DNA of 13,672 nt from the NCBI GenBank assembly GCA_902477365.1, contig CABSGW010000044.1, forward strand, positions 1 to 13,672, read 5' to 3'. This document shows, piece by piece, positions 5,650 to 13,071 of the stretch. This DNA is from an uncultured Prevotellaceae bacterium (lineage in GTDB: Bacteria > Bacteroidota > Bacteroidia > Bacteroidales > Bacteroidaceae). Positions within the stretch are counted from its first letter, which is position 1, and each line of letters begins with the position of its first letter. A program made the position numbers and the translations under genes. The notes below the pieces were generated by a model. That model made no database searches and was not told where the DNA came from. It worked only from the letters and a program-made list of their open reading frames with translations.

Positions 5650-7833
5650 TTACCACTCGTCAAAAAGTTTCATCGCAAATTTCACTCCCAGCGAGAAACC
5701 TGTTCCGTTAGCACCTCCCAAGAAAAGAGCCGTATCAAATACGTGGGTAGAGATGCCATAGCCAACTTCTATGTAAGGTAATAAAGCATGAACGGCCAAC
5801 ATGTTACAATACAAACGCTCTTTCTGAATATAATGGGATAAGTACTTGAAACGAGAGAGCAACAGCATTGGAGACTCATACGCAGAACATAGGCGGACAT
5901 AGTACTCGGACTCATTGTACCAACGTGCATCCAATAAATGAAACTGCCCTGATATTTCGTCATCCCATCCCAATGGAAGATTGTTGTCACTGAAGTTATC
6001 GTAATCAAGGAAATAAAGGCTCTTTTGACGGGTGTAAAGTCCTGTTCCAAAACGGAAATAGAGTGAACGTAATGCATATAAGGGTAAGGTGTATTGCGTA
6101 TCAAACTCCCATCGTTCGTATTCGTTCCGCCAACCGAACCATTTTACACCCCGCTCGTAATCAAGCGAAAATTTCGGCCAGTTAGAATATTGATAAATCT
6201 TTCGCGTCCCTTTTTTGTAATAATAGCTGTTAGGAGTCCATACAAGATGAAGGCGAGGGGCTAAGCTCCTGTACGAACGTATCAATCCGTGTTCTTGAGC
6301 CACTTTATTCCAATCAACTAACGTCCTGCAGTGATATACGATACCTGCGGTAACGTTTACCCCATTAAACGGTTCGATAGAAAAATTGAATTTGGTATAG
6401 AAGTCACGATAATAGTCAAAGCTATACTGATTAAAAACATGCATTAATGAATCGTAATTGCTGATACCCGACAAGGCACGACGTACCTCGTCAGCCTGTA
6501 AGCTGCTATAAGTGCGGTTCCCATTTCCCATTTCAAAATGGACTTTTCCCAAATAATCTGGAATGAAAGTGTAAGAAACAGGAAAGCGCCAATAGAATTG
6601 TTTTTCTTTAAAATTATATCCCATTCTGAGGGTTGCATCCAACAAATGGTATTTATGAGTTTCATACGTCAATCTGAGTTTCGTTTGAAGGGAAAGGCCC
6701 TTACGCTTACTCCATTGGAACATGGAAGGGGTGAGTACTGGCGGAATGCGTAAATCGCCTTTTGTGCTTAAACCAATCCGATGACTACTAAGTAGGGCAT
6801 CTTCCATAGAGTCTGATATAAACCCTACTTTTTCTGATTCTATAGAGATTGTATCCACTGGCTCATCATTCGGAGTTTTTTCTGTTACAAGCAGGCTATC
6901 ACGACTTTGTAGCGGATAGGGGCGATGGTTTTTAAAATAATCGGCTCCATACGTCACCTTGGTCGTATCCAATTTAAGTCGGTTTGAATAAGATAAATCG
7001 TATTTGTCCGGGTCTCGTTTATTCCATAGAAAAGTATTGGTCACGATAAATGGCTCTAATACATCATAACGAATACGGGCATTGAAATCCGTTACTATTT
7101 TGTTTTTCAAGAATACGAATTCTGTTTTCATCCGTACACGCGTCGGTAAAAGTGATTCAAGTCCGGTAACTCCCATCTGGCCAGCTATGGTGGTTTTCAC
7201 CATATCGTAGGCTATATGGAATGTAAAACGATCCACCTTTCCGTCCAGCGCCGATGCATAAACATGTCCCTTGACCAATTGTGTATTGTAGAATTTAGGA
7301 CGAATTGAAATTCGGTAATAAGGGCGGTCTTGTACATAAACCAATGAATCTACCTGATATTTATAATAAGAACGGTTACGTACATGCAAGGGAGAGAGAA
7401 TCCTGTCTTTCATCAAACAGGGTTCATAAATGAAGATATTTAAGTCCGAAAAAACACGATTACGGATTTCGCGCATACGTGGATGGGTGCTATAAAACGC
7501 TATTTCCCGATAGTCTGTGATTCCGGGTGTCAAATAGTTGAACCGCAAATGGCATTCCCCCGCATAGTTATGCGTTCCTTTCTCCACTTTAAACATATCG
7601 GGCACTAGTCTGATAGACATGTTTTTACGAATCGTCTGCATTTGAAAACGCAGATAGATGTCCGACTCAAAACGTCCGACTGCCAAGTTATTACGCTTCA
7701 CATAGGTATGCATCATAGGTACAACCGAATCGGCCGATAAGACATCGGCTAACACAGGTTGTGACATGACTGTTGATAACAGCAGCAGCACAAACGTCAG
7801 TAAGGCTTTAGCCTCTTGACACCATCTTGACAC
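5650..7833 (-). CDS. DUF5686 family outer-membrane protein
   Basis: A 727-aa exported protein of the DUF5686 family, predicted outer-membrane beta-barrels of unknown role that are widespread in Bacteroidales. Family landmarks are the SFDYYRDFYTKFNFSIEPFNG stretch at mid-length, a KYERWEFD-like block seen here as NEYERWEFDTQYTLPL, SLYFLDYDNF, WDDEISGQFHLLDARWYN, and YIEVGYGIS before a C-terminal strand ending in Trp, as in many barrels. Many relatives carry an N-terminal carboxypeptidase-like regulatory domain; I do not see it here. The start is GTG at 7833, giving a hydrophobic signal peptide (residues 10-30, ending QPVLA); this start lies inside the RSH gene, overlapping it by 26 nt. A later in-frame ATG at 7767 would cut off the signal peptide. 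No own promoter is seen, so expression probably depends on the upstream RSH gene. Confidence 0.85.
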   Translation of the reverse strand: MSRWCQEAKALLTFVLLLLSTVMSQPVLADVLSADSVVPMMHTYVKRNNLAVGRFESDIYLRFQMQTIRKNMSIRLVPDMFKVEKGTHNYAGECHLRFNYLTPGITDYREIAFYSTHPRMREIRNRVFSDLNIFIYEPCLMKDRILSPLHVRNRSYYKYQVDSLVYVQDRPYYRISIRPKFYNTQLVKGHVYASALDGKVDRFTFHIAYDMVKTTIAGQMGVTGLESLLPTRVRMKTEFVFLKNKIVTDFNARIRYDVLEPFIVTNTFLWNKRDPDKYDLSYSNRLKLDTTKVTYGADYFKNHRPYPLQSRDSLLVTEKTPNDEPVDTISIESEKVGFISDSMEDALLSSHRIGLSTKGDLRIPPVLTPSMFQWSKRKGLSLQTKLRLTYETHKYHLLDATLRMGYNFKEKQFYWRFPVSYTFIPDYLGKVHFEMGNGNRTYSSLQADEVRRALSGISNYDSLMHVFNQYSFDYYRDFYTKFNFSIEPFNGVNVTAGIVYHCRTLVDWNKVAQEHGLIRSYRSLAPRLHLVWTPNSYYYKKGTRKIYQYSNWPKFSLDYERGVKWFGWRNEYERWEFDTQYTLPLYALRSLYFRFGTGLYTRQKSLYFLDYDNFSDNNLPLGWDDEISGQFHLLDARWYNESEYYVRLCSAYESPMLLLSRFKYLSHYIQKERLYCNMLAVHALLPYIEVGYGISTHVFDTALFLGGANGTGFSLGVKFAMKLFDEW

Positions 7834-10033
7834 CCTTTACTGTCTTCATTTTTTTAATTAGTGAATTAAGTACAGACAAATCTTCAACCATAATTGTCAG
7901 TATTCCAGAGAATAACCCATCATGCGATTCTATATTGATAGAGCGCAAATACAGATGGGATTCTTTGCTGATAATAGAAGTCAAGTTATTGACAATGCCG
8001 ATATCGTCGTTGCCGACAACACGCAAACTGATAGGGTACTGACTGCCTCCTTTACCAGCCCAACGAGCTTTCACTATACGATAACCAAACCGCTCTTTAA
8101 GTGCAATGGCATTGGGGCAATCGCACCGATGGATTTTAATTCCTCCATGAACTGTTACAAAGCCAAACACATCGTCTCCATAGATGGGATGACAACATTT
8201 GGCTAAAGAAAAGTCTAACCCTTTTAAATTTCGGTCTATCACCAAGACGTCTTCGTTCGATGCACCCGTATCTTTATTGCGGTTATGTATATCCAAACTG
8301 TAATTCTCGGCACTGCGGGCTGCCACCCGATCGTCCATATCGTTATCACGCCGATATTGTTTAATGTATTGCTCTATTACCTCATTTACATCTAATACAC
8401 CTTTGGCTATGTCTGTAAAGAACTCACTTAACTCCTTATATCCCATTTTCTTTACCAAGTGGTTGATAGAGGTCTCGTCCCATTCTATCTTACGATTCTT
8501 GAACTTCCTTTCTAACAATTCCTTAGCAAATACACTTTCTTTGGCCTGTACCTCTTTTAGCGCCTGTCTGATTTTGGCTTTCGCATGGCTTGTTGTTACA
8601 ATGTTCAACCACTCTTGTTTAGGCGTTTGCGTGGTGTTTGTCAGAATTTCCACCTGATCCCCACTTGCCAATGCCATCCGCATGGGCGAATTACGTCCAT
8701 TAATGCGTCCGCCGACACACTGGTTGCCCACCTTTGAGTGTATCAGATAGGCAAAGTCGAGCACAGTAGCTCCCTTCGCCATTTTAAAGACATCTCCTTT
8801 AGGCGAGAATACATAGATCTCATCTTCGTAAAGTCCGGTCTTAAACTGATCCATCAGCTGAAGGTCATCGTTGTTCTCCAACGCATTACGTATATTTCCA
8901 AGCCATTCGTCAATACCGCTTTCGCTGGTTTTTACTCCTTTGTATCGCCAATGGGCCGCCAGTCCATGTTCGGCTATATCGTCCATTCGCTGAGTGCGTA
9001 TCTGCACTTCAACCCATTTATTTTCGGGGCCTAACACAGTGATGTGCAAACTTTCATAACCATTGCTTTTGGGAATAGAGAGCCAGTCACGCAATCGCTT
9101 TGGATTGGGCTGGTATTTATCGGTGATAATGCTATATACCTGCCAGCATTGTTGTTTCTCTTTATTAATGGGTGCATCCAATATGATGCGAATGGCAAAA
9201 AGATCATACACTCCTTCAAACGGGCAGTGTTGTTTTTTCATTTTTTGCCAAATAGAATGTATGCTCTTGGTACGCCCTTTCATGTGAAACGAAAGTCCGG
9301 CCTCAGTCAGCAAGCGCTGGATCGGATCTATAAATGTAGCAATATACTGATCTCTGGCTCGTTTCGTTGCATTCAACTTTTCTTTGATATGATAGTATGC
9401 ATCATGTTCCAAATACTTCAGCGATAGATCTTCCAACTCGCTTTTCAATTTATACAATCCTAATTTATGGGCTAGGGGAGCATACAAATAGGCAGCTTCC
9501 ATGGCTACCTTTTGACGACTTTCCACATCACCGACGTCTTTAATTTGTCGCATCAGGTTTACTCTGTCAGCAATCATGAGTAACACTACGCGCATATCTT
9601 CTGCAAAAGAAATCAGCAGGTTTCTAAAATTCTCACTCTGTATGGATGCATTCTTTTTGTATAATTCATTGATTTTTGAAAGCCCATGTAGAATGCCATA
9701 AACATTCTGTCCAAAGGTTTTCTTCACATATTCTTGTTGATTCTCCTCGTCCATCTTGATGCATGATTTCAGTACACAAGCTATTAATGCATCGTTTTTG
9801 AGACCGATCTCTGAATAAGCTATCTTTGATGTCTGCAAAGCCATTACCAAAGGATGTAGGCCAAAAGGGTTGAACTTAAAAAAGTCTTCTGTAAAACCAC
9901 AACCTACACGCCACTTAATTTCCCGATACAAAGAACCTGGCATTGAATCAACAGCATGACGACGTATATCTTTATACAACGAAAGAATCTCATTCGTTAG
10001 TTCCGGACTAATAACCTTACTGATATTATTCAT
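7808..10033 (-). CDS. relA: RelA/SpoT homologue, long RSH protein with degenerate HD hydrolase domain; predicted (p)ppGpp synthetase
   Basis: A 741-aa long RSH protein. The N-terminal HD region (about 55-165) keeps His60 and the ADR at 156-158 but has lost the core signature: the expected LHDVVED reads LKSCIKM (88-94), so the metal-binding HD and the ED pair are absent and ppGpp hydrolysis is unlikely. The synthetase domain looks intact: GRTKSIHSIWQKM (253-265), GVYDLFAIRI (274-283), SNGYESLH (323-330) and VEVQIRTQRMDDIAEHG (341-357). The charge motif (RLRD, 313-316) is of the basic RxKD class rather than the EFDD of E. coli RelA. TGS lies near 405-465, the cysteine-rich CCHPIYGDD...CDCP region at 613-639, and ACT at 665-741. 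The start at 10033 is chosen over 10075 because a -7 box (10065-10072) lies upstream. The gene overlaps the DUF5686 gene. Confidence 0.93.
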   Translation of the reverse strand: MNNISKVISPELTNEILSLYKDIRRHAVDSMPGSLYREIKWRVGCGFTEDFFKFNPFGLHPLVMALQTSKIAYSEIGLKNDALIACVLKSCIKMDEENQQEYVKKTFGQNVYGILHGLSKINELYKKNASIQSENFRNLLISFAEDMRVVLLMIADRVNLMRQIKDVGDVESRQKVAMEAAYLYAPLAHKLGLYKLKSELEDLSLKYLEHDAYYHIKEKLNATKRARDQYIATFIDPIQRLLTEAGLSFHMKGRTKSIHSIWQKMKKQHCPFEGVYDLFAIRIILDAPINKEKQQCWQVYSIITDKYQPNPKRLRDWLSIPKSNGYESLHITVLGPENKWVEVQIRTQRMDDIAEHGLAAHWRYKGVKTSESGIDEWLGNIRNALENNDDLQLMDQFKTGLYEDEIYVFSPKGDVFKMAKGATVLDFAYLIHSKVGNQCVGGRINGRNSPMRMALASGDQVEILTNTTQTPKQEWLNIVTTSHAKAKIRQALKEVQAKESVFAKELLERKFKNRKIEWDETSINHLVKKMGYKELSEFFTDIAKGVLDVNEVIEQYIKQYRRDNDMDDRVAARSAENYSLDIHNRNKDTGASNEDVLVIDRNLKGLDFSLAKCCHPIYGDDVFGFVTVHGGIKIHRCDCPNAIALKERFGYRIVKARWAGKGGSQYPISLRVVGNDDIGIVNNLTSIISKESHLYLRSINIESHDGLFSGILTIMVEDLSVLNSLIKKMKTVKGVKMVSRG
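7814..7834 (-). repeat. Tandem 10-bp repeat (11-bp period) at the relA/DUF5686 gene overlap
   Basis: On the plus strand TCTTGACACC occurs at 7814-7823 and again at 7825-7834, separated by one base. On the minus strand this is GGTGTCAAGA twice. The first copy supplies the GTG start of the DUF5686 gene; the second encodes the last residues of the RSH protein (MVSRG). The arrangement looks like an 11-bp tandem duplication exactly within the 26-nt gene overlap. Confidence 0.8.
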
Positions 10034-10064
10034 AGATACAAATCTTTTTACTGATTGTAGAGAA

Positions 10065-10072
10065 CAAATGTA
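10065..10072 (-). promoter_or_regulatory. relA: Bacteroidota promoter for the relA-DUF5686 unit
   Basis: On the minus strand this reads TACATTTG, matching TAnnTTTG. A TTTA (minus strand of 10094-10097) sits 21 nt upstream, a near match to the TTTG -33 element at accepted spacing. The box is 31 nt upstream of the ATG at 10033 and overlaps the first codons of any longer reading from 10075, which supports the 10033 start. Confidence 0.6.
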
Positions 10073-10145
10073 CAAAAATATTACGTGATTAAATAAAGGG
10101 ACTATATTAATATTCCTTTTTTAGCCAATTGGTTATTGAAAAAAG

Positions 10146-10206
10146 CAGGGCATCTCGTAACACCGCACTGCACATGTAAAAAGAATGAACAGGGCATCTG
10201 GTATCA
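10146..10206. repeat. Imperfect 17-bp direct repeat, 44 bp centre to centre
   Basis: CAGGGCATCTCGTAACA at 10146-10162 and CAGGGCATCTGGTATCA at 10190-10206 match at 15 of 17 positions, the first ten identically. They lie about halfway between the divergent relA and rluA-type starts. The role is unknown; a pair of binding sites for one regulator is one possibility. Confidence 0.5.
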
Positions 10207-10292
10207 GAGGATAGTGCATTTTGCATAGACTGACAGATAAGCCTGTCATAATCTGCTATTCGGTGTAAATAAAAAGTCTCGCCTATTTAATT

Positions 10293-10314
10293 AAACATAA
10301 TCCAAATTATGTTT
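10293..10314. promoter_or_regulatory. 9-bp dyad, candidate operator or leader hairpin upstream of the rluA-type gene
   Basis: AAACATAAT (10293-10301) is the reverse complement of ATTATGTTT (10306-10314), with loop CCAA. It is AT-rich and lies 49 nt before the start codon. It could be a protein-binding dyad. No T-run follows, so a terminator is unlikely. Confidence 0.35.
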
Positions 10315-10342
10315 TAAAATAACTTGTACTCAAATACTTACA

Positions 10343-10356
10343 TTTTTCCGGAAAAA
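10343..10356. promoter_or_regulatory. 14-bp perfect palindrome just upstream of the rluA-type start
   Basis: TTTTTCCGGAAAAA is a perfect palindrome ending 6 nt before the ATG at 10363. It overlaps TACATTTT (10339-10346), the nearest thing to a -7 box for this gene, so a regulator bound here would cover the promoter. Direct evidence is limited to the symmetry. Confidence 0.35.
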
Positions 10357-10362
10357 AGCAGT

Positions 10363-11244
10363 ATGACAAAAGCAAATAAAGAAGCAGTATATGCGGTTAA
10401 GGAGAAAACAGAACTTCTTCCTTTCATACAGCAAACACTACAAGGAATAAGCCGGAATAAAGCTAAATCTATTTTGGTACACGGTTCGGTACGCATTGGC
10501 CGACAGACAATCACCAAGCATGACTTTATTCTAGAGCCGGGTATGCAAGTAACCATATCGAAAAGTAATCCGACGCAGGAACTGAGAAACCGTTTCGTGA
10601 AAATTATTTACGAGGATAAATGGATTTTGGTTATCGAGAAACAACCGGGCATCTTATCTATGGGGACAAGTCATCACAGCTTTTGTGTGAAAACTGTATT
10701 GGATGACTACTTGAAAAAAAAGAGAGAAAAATTCAGTTCACACGTTGTACACAGACTCGACCGGGAAACCTCGGGCTTGATGATTTATGCAAAAAGCCTG
10801 GAAGCTGAAAAAATATTAGAAGAAAATTGGCATAACATTGTGAGTGATAGACGTTATGTAGCTGTTGTGCAAGGAAAGATGGAGGCTAAACAAGGAACGT
10901 TGAAAAGCTGGTTAAAAGACAATAAGGCTTATTTTACATACAGTAGCCAAATTGAAAATGATGGAAAATTGGCTATCACGCATTTTAAGACACTGGCCTC
11001 AAATGATGATTATTCGCTCGTTGAGTTGAAACTGGAAACCGGTCGTAAAAACCAAATCAGGGTACATATGCAAGATCTTAACCATCCGGTTGTTGGAGAT
11101 ATTAAGTACGGAAGTGGTAGTAATCCGATTGGTCGATTGGCCTTGCATGCTTATCGACTGTACTTCCGTCATCCAATGACGAATGAGCTTATGGAGTTTG
11201 AAACTCCTATTCCCTATAAATTTAAGGAGTTGGTTAACGGTTAA
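10363..11244 (+). CDS. RluA-family RNA pseudouridine synthase
   Basis: A 293-aa cytosolic enzyme that isomerises uridine to pseudouridine in structured RNA, most likely rRNA. An S4 RNA-binding domain occupies about 15-65 (ISRNKAKSILVHGSVRIG). The catalytic motif HRLDRETSG lies at 130-138, with Asp133 as the essential aspartate. The later LETGRKNQIRVHMQDLNHPVVGD and LHAYRLYFRHPM blocks are the RluA/RluC/RluD signatures. The start is the ATG at 10363; an in-frame TTG at 10324 would add 13 residues that the family does not need and would swallow the palindrome at 10343. The exact target (RluC-, RluD- or other-type) cannot be read from sequence. It stands alone and is followed at once by an intrinsic terminator overlapping its last codons. 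Confidence 0.92.
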   Translation: MTKANKEAVYAVKEKTELLPFIQQTLQGISRNKAKSILVHGSVRIGRQTITKHDFILEPGMQVTISKSNPTQELRNRFVKIIYEDKWILVIEKQPGILSMGTSHHSFCVKTVLDDYLKKKREKFSSHVVHRLDRETSGLMIYAKSLEAEKILEENWHNIVSDRRYVAVVQGKMEAKQGTLKSWLKDNKAYFTYSSQIENDGKLAITHFKTLASNDDYSLVELKLETGRKNQIRVHMQDLNHPVVGDIKYGSGSNPIGRLALHAYRLYFRHPMTNELMEFETPIPYKFKELVNG

Positions 11245-11257
11245 ACCAACTCCTTTT
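11224..11257 (+). terminator. Intrinsic terminator overlapping the 3' end of the rluA-type gene
   Basis: AAGGAGTTGGTT (11224-11235) pairs perfectly over 12 bp with AACCAACTCCTT (11244-11255), with an 8-nt loop at 11236-11243. The stem is followed by a short T-run (TTTT, then ATA). The left arm lies within the last codons and the stop codon TAA (11242-11244) is at the loop/right-arm boundary, so the coding sequence supplies half the hairpin. Confidence 0.75.
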
Positions 11258-11319
11258 ATATTTCATTCGTTTTTCACGCATTTATCAGGCATAAATCTTC
11301 TCATCTTAGAACTCAATTT

Positions 11320-11574
11320 CTAGCCTTGGCTTTGCTCCAAAATAGCCCATGCTTCATCCCAGATTGTCGTGTCGTCTACAATTACAAAACCTTCATTAGG
11401 ACCTGGAACATAATGAATGCCAACGCATTCTCCTTCTTCAAAATTATGCCCACCGAAAAAGTTTCTAACGGTTTCAACATTCAACTGTAATTTCTGGGCT
11501 ATCTGCTGCATACTGCCATCGGGCAGTGCATCCTTTACTTTTCGCAAATCACTATAAGTAACTGTAATACTCAT
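11320..11574 (-). CDS. Small helix-turn-helix DNA-binding protein, Bacteroidales type
   Basis: An 84-aa protein resembling a conserved Bacteroidales family annotated simply as DNA-binding protein. Residues 8-18 (SDLRKVKDALP) and 20-38 (GSMQQIAQKLQLNVETVRN) form a probable HTH, the latter like the recognition unit of small repressors; FFGGHNF (39-45) follows. The C-terminal part (VGIHYVPGPNEGFVIVDDTTIWDEAWAIL) is acidic. No domain for a ligand or dimerisation is evident. The start at 11574 is the first residue of the usual family N-terminus (MSITVTYSDL). Only 38 nt separate it from the upstream PAP2 stop, and that gap contains a 16-bp palindrome. It could be regulated separately or read through. 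Its DNA target is unknown; a DNA-binding role is inferred from the HTH. Confidence 0.8.
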   Translation of the reverse strand: MSITVTYSDLRKVKDALPDGSMQQIAQKLQLNVETVRNFFGGHNFEEGECVGIHYVPGPNEGFVIVDDTTIWDEAWAILEQSQG

Positions 11575-11590
11575 ATTATACTAAATCCTA

Positions 11591-11610
11591 CAAATGTTAT
11601 TTAAATAACA
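11591..11610 (-). promoter_or_regulatory. 16-bp palindrome (11595-11610) overlapping a weak -7 box, candidate operator
   Basis: TGTTATTTAAATAACA at 11595-11610 is a perfect palindrome. On the minus strand AACATTTG (11591-11598) is one base from the TAnnTTTG consensus and lies 16 nt upstream of the ATG at 11574. The dyad therefore overlaps the only promoter candidate of the small HTH gene, which suggests, but does not show, autoregulation. Confidence 0.45.
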
Positions 11611-11612
11611 AC

Positions 11613-12302
11613 TTAATTATAAAGAGCTCCCCTCACCAATATATAGAAGAAGGATAACAAAGTAACAAATTCAACAATCCGGATATCTTCTACCAAATAG
11701 CCGGTGGTAGTATATTGGCTGGAAATATAGTTTACCTTCGTGTTATCTTTTACAATATACCGATAAAACAAATAAACAATTGCCCCAACAATACATCCCC
11801 AAATGGTGCCAACCAACACATCACCACAGTAATGTACACCTAAATATATGCGGGTATATCCATTCAATATAGCCCAAGAGAGCAGCAGAGTGGTTATAAT
11901 GCGGTGACGTACTAATAATGAAAAGAATACAGCTACGGAAAATGTATTGGCCGCATGACTGGAAAAAAAGCCATACTTCCCTCCCCTATATCCATCTACA
12001 ACGTCAACCAAATGCATTAGGGAAAGGTCGTTTGTCGGACGAAAACGCTGAAAATAGGGCTTACAAATACCTGATGCAACCTGGTCAGCCAATAAGATAC
12101 AACATCCTACCATGAGTATAATAAGCCCTAACCTACTCAGATTGTTATTCTTAATAAGCAGATATAGCAATACAAGCATGAGCGGAATCCACGTGACAGT
12201 GGCTGTAGCCGCCGAAATGGCTCCGTCCCAAAATAAGGAAGTACTGCCATTTAAATAAAGCGTACACTGTTGGTCCAATGCTATAACTGACTCAATCATC
12301 AT
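11613..12302 (-). CDS. PAP2-family membrane lipid phosphatase (LpxF- or UppP-like)
   Basis: A 229-aa inner-membrane phosphatase with about six membrane segments. The three PAP2 active-site motifs are present in order: KPYFQRFRP (Lys81, Arg88, Pro89), YGFFSSHAANTF (Ser115, His116), and TRIYLGVHYCGD (Arg151, His157, Asp161). The central motif has FSSH where PSGH or PSSH is usual. Relatives in Bacteroidales remove phosphate from lipid A (LpxE/LpxF type) or from undecaprenyl diphosphate; GYRGGKYGF before the second motif resembles the lipid A 4'-phosphatase group as I remember it, but this cannot be settled here. Start codons ATG at 12302 and 12299 are adjacent. It lies 21 nt after batE and may be the last gene of the bat transcript. 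A C-terminal extension (about 187-229) contains one more hydrophobic helix. Confidence 0.9.
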   Translation of the reverse strand: MMIESVIALDQQCTLYLNGSTSLFWDGAISAATATVTWIPLMLVLLYLLIKNNNLSRLGLIILMVGCCILLADQVASGICKPYFQRFRPTNDLSLMHLVDVVDGYRGGKYGFFSSHAANTFSVAVFFSLLVRHRIITTLLLSWAILNGYTRIYLGVHYCGDVLVGTIWGCIVGAIVYLFYRYIVKDNTKVNYISSQYTTTGYLVEDIRIVEFVTLLSFFYILVRGALYN

Positions 12303-12323
12303 TCTAAAGTACGAGTCTTTGGT

Positions 12324-13067
12324 TTATATTCTCTCTATACGGTTAAATTTGATCCATCCCGTTTTTCCCGACGGCAAACTTATCTCCTGCCACTCGCCCA
12401 CTTTAACATCAGTACGTATTAACCCTACACGACTCCCTCCTACGAGTGTTGTTATTTCGGTACTTCCTGCCTTCGGATCTACGGTAACGGAACTTGTTTC
12501 CAGTACAATCGCATTGTCCTTACTGATTTGGGCTTGCTGCAAAAAAAGCATTCCATTGGCAAAGATAAATAAAAACAAAGAAAAAACAGAACCAAAGAAC
12601 GAATATCGCACAATTTTAAATGAATGATTGAAGCGATAGAGCATAAACAAAAGGATAGACAGCATAAAAAACAGATAGCCAATGATACACCACTCAAGTA
12701 TACTGAACATTTCGGAAATGGGCATAAATAGTCGAGTTACCAATGAACCTTCATTTTTAGAGATACCTTCTACCTGACTACGTACATAGGCTAAATTATG
12801 CTTTACATCTTTGTCTGAAGGATTGTATTTATAGGCTCTTTCGTAATACAAAATAGCCAAGGGTAATTGCCCTAAACGGTAGTAAGCATTACCGATATTA
12901 TAGTAAATGCGGTAATCTGAAGAATCTGTATGCAACACGTTTTTGTATGCTTCTATTGCTTGTTCATAGGAAGCATCTATATAGAGTTTATCCGCGTGTA
13001 CCGTAGATCCATAAGCCACAATGGAATAAATAAAAAAACAGAGGCTGTATATAATTCGTTTCATCAT
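12324..13067 (-). CDS. batE: BatE-like protein: TPR and SH3-type domains, two membrane helices
   Basis: A 247-aa envelope protein of the Bat (Bacteroides aerotolerance) operon. It has a signal peptide (residues 1-20, ending VAYG), two tetratricopeptide repeats (about 26-92, with YNIGNAYYRLGQLPLAILYYERAY-type spacing), two membrane helices (about 124-146 and 153-178), and a C-terminal bacterial SH3 domain (about 185-247, with GEWQEISLPSGKTGWI). TPR plus SH3 immediately after batD is the BatE arrangement. The start is ATG at 13067 (second ATG at 13064), 4 nt after the batD stop; the frame is open further to 13103 but that reading would overlap batD and place a charged stretch before the signal peptide. 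Bat proteins associate with MoxR-type ATPases and VWA proteins and support oxidative-stress tolerance; the precise biochemical role of BatE is unknown. Confidence 0.85.
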   Translation of the reverse strand: MMKRIIYSLCFFIYSIVAYGSTVHADKLYIDASYEQAIEAYKNVLHTDSSDYRIYYNIGNAYYRLGQLPLAILYYERAYKYNPSDKDVKHNLAYVRSQVEGISKNEGSLVTRLFMPISEMFSILEWCIIGYLFFMLSILLFMLYRFNHSFKIVRYSFFGSVFSLFLFIFANGMLFLQQAQISKDNAIVLETSSVTVDPKAGSTEITTLVGGSRVGLIRTDVKVGEWQEISLPSGKTGWIKFNRIERI

Positions 13068-13071
13068 ACTC

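Larger units (their letters stand above)
10034..10362. other. Divergent intergenic region between relA and rluA-type gene
   Basis: This 329-bp spacer holds the relA promoter at its left end, a 17-bp near-direct repeat (10146-10162 and 10190-10206), a 9-bp-stem dyad (10293-10314) and a 14-bp palindrome (10343-10356). I see no RNA gene and no coding frame of useful length; ATG-started frames such as the one at 10185 end within about ten codons. It is unusually long compared with the other gaps in the window. Confidence 0.6.

Noticed and set aside
9044..9427. 127-aa open frame on the plus strand inside relA
   Set aside because: It is antisense to a strongly conserved gene, has no recognisable domain and no promoter; it is a shadow of relA codon usage, as are the other plus-strand frames between 7827 and 9287.
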